From assembly GCF_004339025.1 (NCBI RefSeq), contig NZ_SMFT01000004.1, positions 62,001 through 126,000 on the forward strand: a stretch of 64,000 bases of DNA. The letters run 5' to 3'. Every line of letters starts with the position of its first letter. The first letter of the stretch is position 1. The notes under the pieces were generated by a model, which saw only the letters and a program-made list of their open reading frames with translations, was not told the DNA's origin and ran no database searches. Below, in pieces: positions 42,348-50,911 of the stretch. Position numbers and translations under genes: made by a program. Source of the stretch: Volucribacter psittacicida. GTDB taxonomy: Bacteria; Pseudomonadota; Gammaproteobacteria; Enterobacterales; Pasteurellaceae.

Positions 42348-42611
42348 ATGTTTGTTGTTATTTTTGGCCGCCCAGGTTGCCCATATTGTGTTCGTGCAAA
42401 AGAATTAGCGGAAAAATTACAAAATACCGTTGAAGATTTTAGCTATCGCTATGTAGATATTCTTGCAGAAGGCATTAGTAAAGCGGATTTATCAAAATCT
42501 GTAGGTAAACCTGTAGAAACTGTGCCACAAATTTTTATTGATGAAAAACCTATCGGCGGTTGCACAGATTTTGAAGCATTAATGAAACAACAATTTGGTG
42601 TTGTCGCATAA
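42348..42611 (+). CDS. grxA: Glutaredoxin 1
   Basis: 87 residues. Redox motif CPYC at Cys11 and Cys14 (GRPGCPYCVRAKELA), the cis-Pro TVPQIF and the glutathione site 'IGGCTDFEAL'. It reduces ribonucleotide reductase and other disulfides. It faces away from nfsA, as in E. coli. GGAG is eight bases upstream. Confidence 0.95.
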   Translation: MFVVIFGRPGCPYCVRAKELAEKLQNTVEDFSYRYVDILAEGISKADLSKSVGKPVETVPQIFIDEKPIGGCTDFEALMKQQFGVVA

Positions 42612-42633
42612 AAATAAATCTCCTTTGATTATT

Positions 42634-42661
42634 ACCTTGCCTTATAGGCAAGGTTTTTTTA
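42634..42661 (+). terminator. Intrinsic terminator after grxA
   Basis: ACCTTGCCT-TAT-AGGCAAGGT followed by TTTTTT; a nine-pair perfect stem. Confidence 0.9.
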
Positions 42662-42664
42662 TGC

Positions 42665-43177
42665 TCAAGTATCAAGCAATATTAAAATTGCCGCCTCACC
42701 GCCCCACTCTTTTGGTGCTTGATGTAAGGCTCGCACCCTTGGGTGTTGCACCAACCAACGGGGAATTTTCCGTTTTAAGGTGAAGGTTCCATAACCTGTC
42801 ATAATACTGGCACAAAAAATATGTTCTTTTTCACAAACAAGCAATAATGCTGCCAATTCTTGTTTAGCTTGTTGCTTGGTTAAGCCATGTAAATCCAAAA
42901 ATAAATCAGGACAAAAATCGCCACGCCGTAATTGCTTTAATAAATGGGGATTTTCCCCTTCACGCAAATATTTGACCGCATTATCTTCGTTCAGTAATGG
43001 CTCATATTGGTCAGAAAAATAAAATAAATTATCCTGTTGCTCACGTTGTTCACGTTTTGCCACTGATTGAACGATTTTCCTATTGCGAGTAGGTATAACA
43101 CTATCCTGTTTAATCGGTTTGCAACCTTTGGTTGCTTCTCTAAATAACGCAATATCTTGTTGTGCTAATTTTTTCAT
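42665..43177 (-). CDS. smrB: SmrB-type Smr-domain endonuclease
   Basis: 170 residues. The C-terminal Smr domain begins DLFLDLHGLTKQQAKQEL and contains 'SIMTGYGTFTLKRKIPRWLVQHP' in place of GxGxG…; the N-terminal 75 residues are charged. SmrB cuts mRNA between collided ribosomes for rescue. It is divergent from prmB, 190 bp away, the same pairing as in E. coli. Confidence 0.9.
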   Translation of the reverse strand: MKKLAQQDIALFREATKGCKPIKQDSVIPTRNRKIVQSVAKREQREQQDNLFYFSDQYEPLLNEDNAVKYLREGENPHLLKQLRRGDFCPDLFLDLHGLTKQQAKQELAALLLVCEKEHIFCASIMTGYGTFTLKRKIPRWLVQHPRVRALHQAPKEWGGEAAILILLDT

Positions 43178-43367
43178 TTTAAAAATTTTTCTATTTTACA
43201 CCGCACTTTTCTTATTCCTATCTCAATGATTGTTGTTTTAGTTTGAAATAAGCCAATGTACAAAGGGGGTTATTTTAAGTGTAACGACTATAAATTCAAA
43301 GAAAAGCGATTTAGCTATCAGGCTAAATATGATATAACTAGCGACAAAATTTTTAAAGGAGCAAATT

Positions 43368-44294
43368 ATGACAAATACCATTGATACCGACTTGGTGGAA
43401 AAAGATTTACACAGTATTAAAGATTATCTACGTTGGACATATAGCCATTTTAATCAAGCGGACATTTTTTATGGTCATGGTTATGACAACCCTTGGGACG
43501 AAGCAAGCCAATTAGTGCTTACTGCCCTTAATCTTCCCCCTGATGTACCAAGCGAATTATATGATGCAAAACTCACTCAAACCGAAAAACAACGGATTAT
43601 TGACTTAGTGATTGCTCGCATTGAACAGCGTATCCCCGTGGCTTATTTAACCCATACAGCTTGGTTCTGCGGATTACCTTTTTATGTAGATGAACGTGTC
43701 TTAATTCCTCGTTCTCCCATTGGCGAGCTTATTCAACAAGGATTTACGGGCTTACTTGAACATAGCCCAAAACGTATTTTGGATATGTGTACAGGAAGTG
43801 GCTGTATCGCCATTGCTTGTGCGGATCGCTTTGAGCAAGCAGAAGTTGATGCGGTGGATCTCTCATTAGAGGCGTTAAATGTAACTGAAATCAATATTGA
43901 AAGACATCAATTACAACATCGTGTTTTTCCTATTCAATCGGATCTCTTTGACCAGTTACCTGCTGATCAATACGATTTGATCGTTACCAATCCCCCTTAT
44001 GTGGACAGCGAAGATCTTGCCGATATGCCTGCCGAATTTCAACATGAGCCTATGCTTGCCTTAGAAGCTGGGCAAGATGGCTTATTACTCGCCAAACGTA
44101 TTTTAGCCAAAGCCGCCGATTATTTAACTGAACAAGGTGTGCTGGTTTGTGAAGTGGGAAATAGTATGGTGCATTTAATTGAGCAATACCCACAAGTCCC
44201 TTTCCAATGGCTCACATTTAAACAAGGTGGAGACGGTGTATTTGCTTTAACAAAAGCACAATTAGTGCAGTATCGGGATTTGTTTGAGGAATAA
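43368..44294 (+). CDS. prmB: Ribosomal protein L3 glutamine methyltransferase PrmB
   Basis: 308 residues. SAM site '[17 protein letters not shown]' and catalytic '[18 protein letters not shown]' (NPPY) with the N-terminal helical domain of the HemK family. '[35 protein letters not shown]' separates PrmB from PrmC. It methylates Gln150 of L3. Full length. Confidence 0.93.
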   Translation: MTNTIDTDLVEKDLHSIKDYLRWTYSHFNQADIFYGHGYDNPWDEASQLVLTALNLPPDVPSELYDAKLTQTEKQRIIDLVIARIEQRIPVAYLTHTAWFCGLPFYVDERVLIPRSPIGELIQQGFTGLLEHSPKRILDMCTGSGCIAIACADRFEQAEVDAVDLSLEALNVTEINIERHQLQHRVFPIQSDLFDQLPADQYDLIVTNPPYVDSEDLADMPAEFQHEPMLALEAGQDGLLLAKRILAKAADYLTEQGVLVCEVGNSMVHLIEQYPQVPFQWLTFKQGGDGVFALTKAQLVQYRDLFEE

Positions 44295-44318
44295 AAATTC
44301 CCCTATTTTTAAAACGAA

Positions 44319-44346
44319 AAAACAAGGCAATACGCCTTGTTTTTTA
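44319..44346 (+). terminator. Intrinsic terminator after prmB
   Basis: ACAAGGC-AATAC-GCCTTGT followed by TTTTTT, between the convergent prmB and permease genes. Confidence 0.8.
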
Positions 44347-44362
44347 AAATCTAACGACTATA
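44341..44362 (+). repeat. Dispersed palindromic element, arm copy including a stop codon
   Basis: TTTTTAAAATCTAACGACTA then TA. The permease stop codon (TAG on the minus strand) lies within the ATAGTCG end of the element. Confidence 0.5.
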
Positions 44363-45701
44363 TCGCCCAGCCACCGGCATAAAAGGCAACCAATACCACC
44401 GCAATAATCACTGTTCCTACATTTAATTTTGCGATTTCGCCACTGATTAAACGCCCGATGACAAGGCTAGCAAAACCTAGCATAATCCCTGTCACAATAT
44501 TTGCGGTAAGCACAATAAATACCGCACAAATCAAGCCACTCATTGCGCCGACAAAATCACTAAAATCCAGTTTACTCACATTGCTTAACATTAATAACCC
44601 CACATACATTAACGCGGGTGCAGTGGCATAGCCCGGTACAAGAAAAGCTAAGGGTTGAAAAAATAACATTAAAAGAAACAGTACCCCCACTACAATGGCT
44701 GTAATCCCTGTTTTACCACCAGCAGCTGTACCTGCGGCAGATTCAATATAAACCGCAGCAGGTGACGTGCCTAATACCCCCGACATTAAACTACTCACCG
44801 AATCAGAAGTTAAGGCTTTACCGCCATTAATAATTTTCCCCTCTTTATCAATTAAATTTGCTTGTCCAGCAACGGCACGAATAGTACCTGTGGCATCAAA
44901 TACGGCGGTCATCACTAACGCAAAAACCACAGGTAAAATGGCGGGTTGTAATGCCCCCATAATATCCAGTTGTAAAAATAAGGATTGTTCGCCAAAAGTT
45001 GGGGCTTTAAACACTTCGCCATTAAAATTTACATTAGGATCAAAGCATAATCCAATTAAGGTAATGGCAATAATCACCCATAAAATTGCCCCTTTAATTT
45101 GCAATTTTTCCAAACCAATAATCGCCGCCAAGCCTAATAAAGACATTAACACAGGAAACGAGGTGAAATCGCCTAATTGAACAGGTAAACCCGCTTGATT
45201 ACTTACCACAAGCCCAACCCCATTAGTGGCAATTAACAATAAAAATAAGCCAATACCAATTCCTGCACCATGGGCGATACTGATAGGCAAATTGCGTAAA
45301 ATCCATGCTCTCACGCCAGTGGCAGAGATCAAGGTAAAGACCACGCCCATCAGAAATACCGCCCCTAATGCCACAGGTACGGAAACCTGTTGTCCAATCA
45401 CTAAACTAAAGGCAGTAAATGCGGTTAAAGAAATGGCACAGCCAATCGCCATTGGTGCATTTGCCCAAAACCCAATTAAAATCGATCCCAAACCTGCCAC
45501 TAAACAGGTCGCAATAAACACAGATTCTGGCGGAAATCCTGCGGCACCAAGCATATTAGGCACTACAATCACAGAATAAACCATCGCCAAAAAGGTGGTT
45601 AAGCCTGCGATAATTTCTTGGCGTAAATGAGTGCCTCGTTGTTTTAATAAAAAATGCTTTTCTAAAAAAGATGTATTTGTTTGATGAGTTGGCGTTGACA
45701 T
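44358..45701 (-). CDS. NCS2/AzgA-type purine permease
   Basis: 447 residues with 12-14 membrane helices. '[24 protein letters not shown]' and '[33 protein letters not shown]' are the AzgA-like signatures, and '[29 protein letters not shown]' the conserved TM10 region. It takes up adenine, hypoxanthine or guanine with protons. A PurR-like box 54-69 bases before its start supports a purine substrate. The exact base cannot be told from the sequence. Confidence 0.88.
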   Translation of the reverse strand: MSTPTHQTNTSFLEKHFLLKQRGTHLRQEIIAGLTTFLAMVYSVIVVPNMLGAAGFPPESVFIATCLVAGLGSILIGFWANAPMAIGCAISLTAFTAFSLVIGQQVSVPVALGAVFLMGVVFTLISATGVRAWILRNLPISIAHGAGIGIGLFLLLIATNGVGLVVSNQAGLPVQLGDFTSFPVLMSLLGLAAIIGLEKLQIKGAILWVIIAITLIGLCFDPNVNFNGEVFKAPTFGEQSLFLQLDIMGALQPAILPVVFALVMTAVFDATGTIRAVAGQANLIDKEGKIINGGKALTSDSVSSLMSGVLGTSPAAVYIESAAGTAAGGKTGITAIVVGVLFLLMLFFQPLAFLVPGYATAPALMYVGLLMLSNVSKLDFSDFVGAMSGLICAVFIVLTANIVTGIMLGFASLVIGRLISGEIAKLNVGTVIIAVVLVAFYAGGWAI

Positions 45702-45754
45702 AATAGCCCCTTAAGTTATAAGAAAAGGGGTTATTCTAATCAAAGTTAGGGGGT

Positions 45755-45770
45755 AAGTAAACGTTTGCTT
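45755..45770. promoter_or_regulatory. PurR-type box upstream of the purine permease
   Basis: AAGTAAACGTTTGCTT has the central AAACGTTT-GC core of PurR operators and is close to two-fold symmetric. Confidence 0.65.
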
Positions 45771-45835
45771 AGTTGGAGCTTTGTTTTATTTTAGGGGCTT
45801 TTTTTCTTCGTTATTGCTAACGGTTTTCGCCGTTG

Positions 45836-46317
45836 GCGACCTACTTTCTTTACTCGTGTAAAGAAAGTAGGCAAAGAAACACGCCCCTAGAAAAAATCTT
45901 ATCCAGCCTTTCACTAAGAAAGATATACGAATAATTTTGGAACTCGCTACGCTCAAACAGCCAAAATTATTCTATCGTTCTAAGCTCAGGCTGGGATTTT
46001 TTAAGGGGTAAGGGAGCATTATCATTGTTTCGGGTAACTTATTGGTAATAAATATATTTTTTAAGTTTAGGTTTTGTTCAAAAGTGCGGTCAGTTTTAGA
46101 AAATTTTCCAATAATCTCAATATTTCCGATCATTCCCCTTAAAAATTCCCTGTGTAAAACTTAGAACCATAGACACATTTCTGCTGTCTGAGCCTTGCAA
46201 AGCAAGGCGAGTTCAGAAATGTGGCGTGATGGTTCAAGTTGAAACACAGGATCAGAATTTTTCTAGGGGTGCATTTCTTTGCTTACTTTCTTTGTGCAAG
46301 CAAAGAAAGTAAGTCGC
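45836..46317. repeat. Pair of inverted hairpin modules in a 680-bp gene-free region
   Basis: Region 45702-46381 has no gene. Module 1: 69-bp unit (45836-45904) joined to a long imperfect hairpin (45903-45995). Module 2, inverted: hairpin (46149-46250) joined to a 69-bp unit (46249-46317). The two 69-bp units match at 57 of 69 positions and each contains a 13-14-bp stem (45840-45871 and 46282-46313) whose paired bases covary. An uptake sequence lies at 46083-46091. GGGAGC…GCTCCC at 46316-46336 forms a small extra stem. Confidence 0.75.
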
Positions 46318-46381
46318 TCCCTTTATCAAAGGGAGCGAAATATGCTAACAAAGTCGAAGAAAAAATATAATTCTTCAACGT

Positions 46382-47827
46382 TTAATCCGTCCCCCCAACC
46401 GTCATTTTATCTATTTTAAGGGCTGGTTGTCCCACACCAACAGGCACACTTTGCCCCTCTTTACCACAAACCCCAATACCATGATCTAATTCAGCCTGAT
46501 CTGCCACCATAGAAATATTTTGCATAACCTCAATACCACTGCCGATTAAAGTTGCACCTTTAACAGGTTTAGTAATTTTTCCCTTTTCAATTAAGTAGGC
46601 TTCAGAGGCAGAAAACACAAATTTTCCTGAGGTAATATCCACTTGCCCACCACCAAAATGCGGTGCATAAATCCCATAATCCACCGAATGAATTAAATCA
46701 TCAAATTTACTTTGCCCAGCAAGCATATAAGTATTGGTCATTCTTGGCATAGGTAAATGCGCATAAGACTCACGCCGTCCATTACCAGTAGGCTTTACTC
46801 CCATTAAACGGGCATTCATTTTATCTTGCAAATAGCCTTGCAATATCCCCTCTTTAATCAGCACATTACATTGACTCGGCACGCCTTCATCATCAATGGT
46901 TAAAGATCCGCGTCGATCAGGTAAAGTACCGTCATCAACAATGGTACATAATGGCGATGTTACCAGCTCGCCAATTTTTCCTGTAAATAACGAACTTTGT
47001 TTACGATTAAAATCGCCCTCTAAACCATGCCCTACCGCCTCGTGCAATAACACGCCCGGCCAACCTGCGGCAAGTACCACTGGCATTAACCCAGCTGGGG
47101 CTGCCACCGCCGATAAATTCACTAAGGCTTGACGTACCGCCTCTTTAGCAAAATAGACCGCTCTGATTTCGCCCAAATAAGGCTGTAAAAACCAATCTAG
47201 GCTTACGCGTCCACCAACACCAGCTCCGCCACGCTCACGCTTACCGTCTTGTTCCACCAAAACCGATACGGACAAACGCACTAATGGACGAATATCCGCA
47301 GCTAGCGTACCATCAGTGGCTGCCACTAACACTTCTTCATATAATGCTGTCAAACTGGCGGAAACTTGCATTACTCTCGGATCTTCCGCACGAGCAATAC
47401 GATCCACTAAACGCAAAATCTCAATTTTCTGCTCTTTTTCCATGGCTAAAGGATTAATGGCGGCATAGCGTAATGGGGCTTGTGTTAGCGCAAAATCACG
47501 CAAAGCCATAGGCTGAGTTTGTGCCGATTGAGCAATCCCTTTAATGGCATTGGCACATTGTTGTAAACTTGTTAGGTTAATTTGATCAGAATAAGCAAAA
47601 CCCGTTTTCTCGCCACTAATGGCTCGCACACCAACCCCACGATCAATATGAAAGCCCCCTTCTTTGATAATACCGTCCTCTAAAACCCAACTTTCATCTT
47701 GGCTTAATTGAAAATAGAGATCAGCATAATCAACATTACGCTGTAAAAGAATATCAAAAACCTGTGGAAAATCCTGCACCGACAACTGGCTCGGTGCTAA
47801 TAAACTGTCAGAAACTTGCTTGAGCAT
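46382..47827 (-). CDS. tldD: Metalloprotease TldD
   Basis: 481 residues. The metal-binding helix is [11 protein letters not shown] (HExxxH) in '[19 protein letters not shown]', and '[33 protein letters not shown]' is the C-terminal signature. With TldE (PmbA) it degrades unfolded peptides and matures microcin-like peptides or processes CcdA. TldE is not in the window. Length is normal. Confidence 0.95.
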   Translation of the reverse strand: MLKQVSDSLLAPSQLSVQDFPQVFDILLQRNVDYADLYFQLSQDESWVLEDGIIKEGGFHIDRGVGVRAISGEKTGFAYSDQINLTSLQQCANAIKGIAQSAQTQPMALRDFALTQAPLRYAAINPLAMEKEQKIEILRLVDRIARAEDPRVMQVSASLTALYEEVLVAATDGTLAADIRPLVRLSVSVLVEQDGKRERGGAGVGGRVSLDWFLQPYLGEIRAVYFAKEAVRQALVNLSAVAAPAGLMPVVLAAGWPGVLLHEAVGHGLEGDFNRKQSSLFTGKIGELVTSPLCTIVDDGTLPDRRGSLTIDDEGVPSQCNVLIKEGILQGYLQDKMNARLMGVKPTGNGRRESYAHLPMPRMTNTYMLAGQSKFDDLIHSVDYGIYAPHFGGGQVDITSGKFVFSASEAYLIEKGKITKPVKGATLIGSGIEVMQNISMVADQAELDHGIGVCGKEGQSVPVGVGQPALKIDKMTVGGTD

Positions 47828-47882
47828 CGTAACTTATTCCTATTATTGTGCTAAAAGTGCGGTCTATTTTGCCAAAATTTTT

Positions 47883-48218
47883 TTAGGCTTTTTTCAAAAA
47901 TTCCGATTTTAATGAAAAACTTTGCCCATCAATTTTACAATCAACATCGTGATCAGCATCCACAAGGCGGATATTTTTCGCTTTTGTCCCTTTTTTCAAT
48001 ACAATAGAAGAGCCTTTTACCTTGAGATCCTTAATTAAAATCACTGAATCACCGTCCTGCAAAAGATTGCCATTACTGTCTTTGTAAACCCTCTCTTGCT
48101 CTTGGCTAACATTTTCATTTTCTGCCCATTCGTGTGCACAATCAGGGCAAACAAAATGAATACTATCGTGATAAACATATTGCCCTTGACACACAGGGCA
48201 GGCTGGCATGGTTTCCAT
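47883..48218 (-). CDS. yjdM: YjdM/PhnA-like zinc ribbon protein
   Basis: 111 residues. An N-terminal zinc ribbon CPVCQGQYVYHDSIHFVCPDC (first 21 residues of the ribbon, four Cys) is followed by the PhnA domain 'VYKDSNGNLLQDGDSVILIKDLKVKGSSIVLKKGTK'. Despite the old PhnA name it has no shown phosphonate role. Its role in the cell is unclear. An uptake sequence lies just downstream (47855-47863). Confidence 0.9.
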   Translation of the reverse strand: METMPACPVCQGQYVYHDSIHFVCPDCAHEWAENENVSQEQERVYKDSNGNLLQDGDSVILIKDLKVKGSSIVLKKGTKAKNIRLVDADHDVDCKIDGQSFSLKSEFLKKA

Positions 48219-48262
48219 ATTACGTCCTTCTATAAAATAAAATTAAAGGGCATATTATAACA

Positions 48263-48299
48263 AAAAGTCGTGGCATTTGGCTCACGACTTTTACTTTTT
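48263..48299 (-). terminator. Intrinsic terminator after the nucleobase permease
   Basis: On the minus strand AAGTCGTG and CACGACTT form the stem (48265-48290) with a 10-base loop and a following T-run (TTTTG). It separates the permease gene from yjdM. Confidence 0.7.
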
Positions 48300-48314
48300 A
48301 TCATTTGATTAAAA

Positions 48315-49610
48315 TTAGGCTTTTTTATCCTGTGGTAATACCAAATTCAATACCAATGCCAATAATGAGCCGACCGTAATACCTGAACCAAACACTTCTT
48401 TGAAAAAGCTCGGTAATTTATCTAATAATTCAGGGCGTGTGGTTACCGCTAAGCCACAGCCAATGGAAATGGCAATAATTAAACCATTACGGCGACTACG
48501 TTCAACATTATCTAACATTTGTATTCCAGCGGCGATAATCATCGCGAACATCATCAATCCCGCTCCGCCTAATACGGGCAATGGAATAGACACAATCAAT
48601 GCCCCAAATACAGGGAACAAGCCTGCTAATACTAATAACGCCCCTGTTAACGCCACCACATAACGGCTTGCTACACCTGTTAATGAAATCACGCCAATAT
48701 TTTGTGAGAAAGAAGAAAATGGTGTGGTGGACATCAAAGCCGCCAAAGCTGAGCCTAATCCATCACATAACACGCCACCTCGCAAGTGTTTGCCTGTAAT
48801 CTCTGTTTGGGTGGCATTACCTAAGGCTAAGAAGTTACCGCTGGATTCTACAATGGTAACCAAATAGGCAATACTCATACCAATAATGCCTGAAATAGGA
48901 AAGGCTAAACCAAAATGCAATGGCTGCGGAACGGCGAAAACTTGTGCCTCTTTAACGCCTGTAAAATCCACCCAACCCAATGCTAAAGCAATAATATAAC
49001 CTGTCATCATACCAATCACGATAGCGGCAGCGGAAAAAATACCTTTTCCCCATTGCACCAATGCCACTACGATAACCAATACAAAGGTCGCCATCATTAA
49101 ATTTTCAGGGGTGGCATAATGGCTATCGCCACGTTGTCCACCAGCAAACCAATCCACCGCTACAGGGATTAAACTTAAACCGATCATCATTACCACTGTA
49201 CCTGTTACCACAGGTGGAAAAAGTTTACGAATATAAGGCATAAAGAAACTGCCGATAATCATTACCACCGATCCTGCAAGGGATGCCCCCATAATCCCAG
49301 CTACGCCATATTCGCTAAAACCAATGGCTAACGCCGCCGCCACAAAGGTAAAACTCGTTCCCATCACGCTAGGCAAACGGATACCAATAGGTCCAATACC
49401 CTTACATTGGATAATGGTAACTACCCCTGAAATTAACAAGGCAGCATTCACTAACACAATAGTATCCTCTACTGGCAATTTTAATACATTACCAATCACC
49501 AAAGGTACGGCGATAATGCCCCCCAATGCAGCTAATAAATGCTGTGCCGCCAATAATAAACTTAAGCCGAATGGTGGCTTATCTTCAACGGAATATAATA
49601 AATGGTTCAT
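48315..49610 (-). CDS. NCS2 nucleobase:proton symporter (UraA/XanQ-like)
   Basis: 431 residues from MNHLLYSVEDKPPFGLSLLLAAQH. The ATG at 49610 follows AAGGA; an in-frame start seven codons earlier lacks one. 'LLAAQHLLAALGGIIAVPLVIG' and 'GVLCDGLGSALAALMSTTPFSSFSQNIGVISLTGVASR' are the NCS2 signatures including the QNxGxxxxT motif. A PurR box 57-72 bases upstream points to a purine such as xanthine or urate rather than uracil. The substrate stays an inference. Confidence 0.85.
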   Translation of the reverse strand: MNHLLYSVEDKPPFGLSLLLAAQHLLAALGGIIAVPLVIGNVLKLPVEDTIVLVNAALLISGVVTIIQCKGIGPIGIRLPSVMGTSFTFVAAALAIGFSEYGVAGIMGASLAGSVVMIIGSFFMPYIRKLFPPVVTGTVVMMIGLSLIPVAVDWFAGGQRGDSHYATPENLMMATFVLVIVVALVQWGKGIFSAAAIVIGMMTGYIIALALGWVDFTGVKEAQVFAVPQPLHFGLAFPISGIIGMSIAYLVTIVESSGNFLALGNATQTEITGKHLRGGVLCDGLGSALAALMSTTPFSSFSQNIGVISLTGVASRYVVALTGALLVLAGLFPVFGALIVSIPLPVLGGAGLMMFAMIIAAGIQMLDNVERSRRNGLIIAISIGCGLAVTTRPELLDKLPSFFKEVFGSGITVGSLLALVLNLVLPQDKKA

Positions 49611-49666
49611 GCTTTTCCTTAGATTAGTCAAATTTAAGTGGCGGATTATACTTGAAAACAGGGTAT

Positions 49667-49682
49667 AAGCAATCGTTTGCTT
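49667..49682. promoter_or_regulatory. PurR-type box upstream of the NCS2 permease
   Basis: AAGCAATCGTTTGCTT is a near-perfect dyad (AAGCAA…TTGCTT) with the central CG of PurR operators. Confidence 0.7.
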
Positions 49683-49702
49683 AATAAAAGTTGAGAAAAA
49701 TT

Positions 49703-49740
49703 ATTTAAAAAATAACCGCCCTTTAATGGATAAAGGGCGG
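49703..49740 (-). terminator. Intrinsic terminator after purC
   Basis: On the minus strand CCGCCCTTTA-TCCAT-TAAAGGGCGG, a ten-pair perfect stem, followed by TTATTTTTTAAAT. Confidence 0.9.
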
Positions 49741-49767
49741 ATACAATGATAATAAGAAAATTAACAA

Positions 49768-50628
49768 TTATTTGGTTAATAAATCCAATGCCTCTTGATA
49801 TTTCGCAACGGTTTTCTCAATAATCTCCGCTGGCACAGTTGGAGCGGGTGGCTGTTTATTCCAACCGCTTTGAGCTAACCAATCACGAATAAATTGTTTA
49901 TCAAAAGACGGCGGATTTGTCCCCTCTTGATAGATTTCCACTGACCAAAAACGGCTTGAGTCTGGTGTTAACACTTCGTCCATTAAAGTTAATACTCCGT
50001 TTTCATCTAGCCCAAATTCAAACTTGGTATCACAAATAATAATGCCCTTACTCAAAGCATATTTAGCCGCCTCTGTATATAACGCAATGGCTTTTTCCTT
50101 GACTTGCTCCGCCAATGCTTTGCCGATTTCTTGTTGGCATTGAGCAAAGCTAATATTAATATCGTGATCGCCTACTTCAGCCTTGCTTGAAGGAGTAAAA
50201 ATAGGCTCTGGTAATTTACTCGCCTCAACCAACCCCGCTGGTAAAGCAAGCCCACAAATAGTGCCTGTTTTTTGATAATCCTTTAAGCCACTGCCAGTCA
50301 AATAACCACGCACAATAGACTCAATTTTAATCGGCGTTAAGCGTTTACACACCACCGCACGATATTGTAATTGTTCCGCTTGCTCAGCAGGCAACACATC
50401 AAACACTGTTTCGCCTGTGAAATGATTTGGCATAATATGGGCTAATTTCTTAAACCAAAAATTGGAAATTTGCGTCAAAATTTCCCCTTTGCCCGGAATA
50501 GGATCGGGTAAAATCACATCAAATGCCGATAAACGATCGGTAGCGACCATTAACATTCTATGCTGATCGATTTCATAAAGATCCCGCACTTTACCTGAAT
50601 AAATTTTTTTTAAGCTAATTTCTGTCAT
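49768..50628 (-). CDS. purC: SAICAR synthetase PurC
   Basis: 286 residues, longer than the 237-residue E. coli type and matching the other PurC branch. 'KKIYSGKVRDLYEIDQHRMLMVATDRLSAFDVIL' and 'GLKDYQKTGTICGLALPAGL' and 'DEVLTPDSSRFWS' are family signatures. It joins aspartate to CAIR in purine synthesis. A PurR box lies about 50 bases upstream. Confidence 0.95.
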   Translation of the reverse strand: MTEISLKKIYSGKVRDLYEIDQHRMLMVATDRLSAFDVILPDPIPGKGEILTQISNFWFKKLAHIMPNHFTGETVFDVLPAEQAEQLQYRAVVCKRLTPIKIESIVRGYLTGSGLKDYQKTGTICGLALPAGLVEASKLPEPIFTPSSKAEVGDHDINISFAQCQQEIGKALAEQVKEKAIALYTEAAKYALSKGIIICDTKFEFGLDENGVLTLMDEVLTPDSSRFWSVEIYQEGTNPPSFDKQFIRDWLAQSGWNKQPPAPTVPAEIIEKTVAKYQEALDLLTK

Positions 50629-50676
50629 TGTGTTTACCTGTATTAAAAAAATTTTGGGAAATTATACCGCATTTTT

Positions 50677-50692
50677 AAGCAAACGTTTGCGG
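50677..50692. promoter_or_regulatory. PurR box upstream of purC
   Basis: AAGCAAACGTTTGCGG contains the PurR core GCAAACGTTTGC, a perfect 12-bp dyad. It lies 49-64 bases before the purC start. Confidence 0.85.
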
Positions 50693-50851
50693 TATTTGAT
50701 AAAAATTTGGGAATTAGATAGATTCACTTTAAAAACCTATATTACTCTTAATATTTTGTGGTTATTAATTATTTTTCAACAAACAATGTATTGTTTCAAA
50801 TATAAGAATAAAACATATCAAAAATGTCTTACACTATTTAAACCACCGTAA

Positions 50852-50881
50852 CACATTTCTGAACTGACCTTGCTTCTCAAG
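50852..50881 (+). repeat. Truncated copy of the 46.2-kb hairpin arm
   Basis: The 30 bases match 26 of 30 with the reverse complement of 46194-46223 (core CACATTTCTGAACT and CCTTGCTT). It lies in the gap between purC and the restriction genes, next to the variable region's left edge. Confidence 0.6.
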
Positions 50882-50911
50882 AAGTAAATAAAAGAAACAT
50901 ACTTATGCTTA

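Noticed and set aside
44767-45579. Long plus-strand ORFs opposite the AzgA-type permease
   Set aside because: Antisense open frames caused by codon bias; no start signal and low-complexity Pro/Lys/Ile composition.
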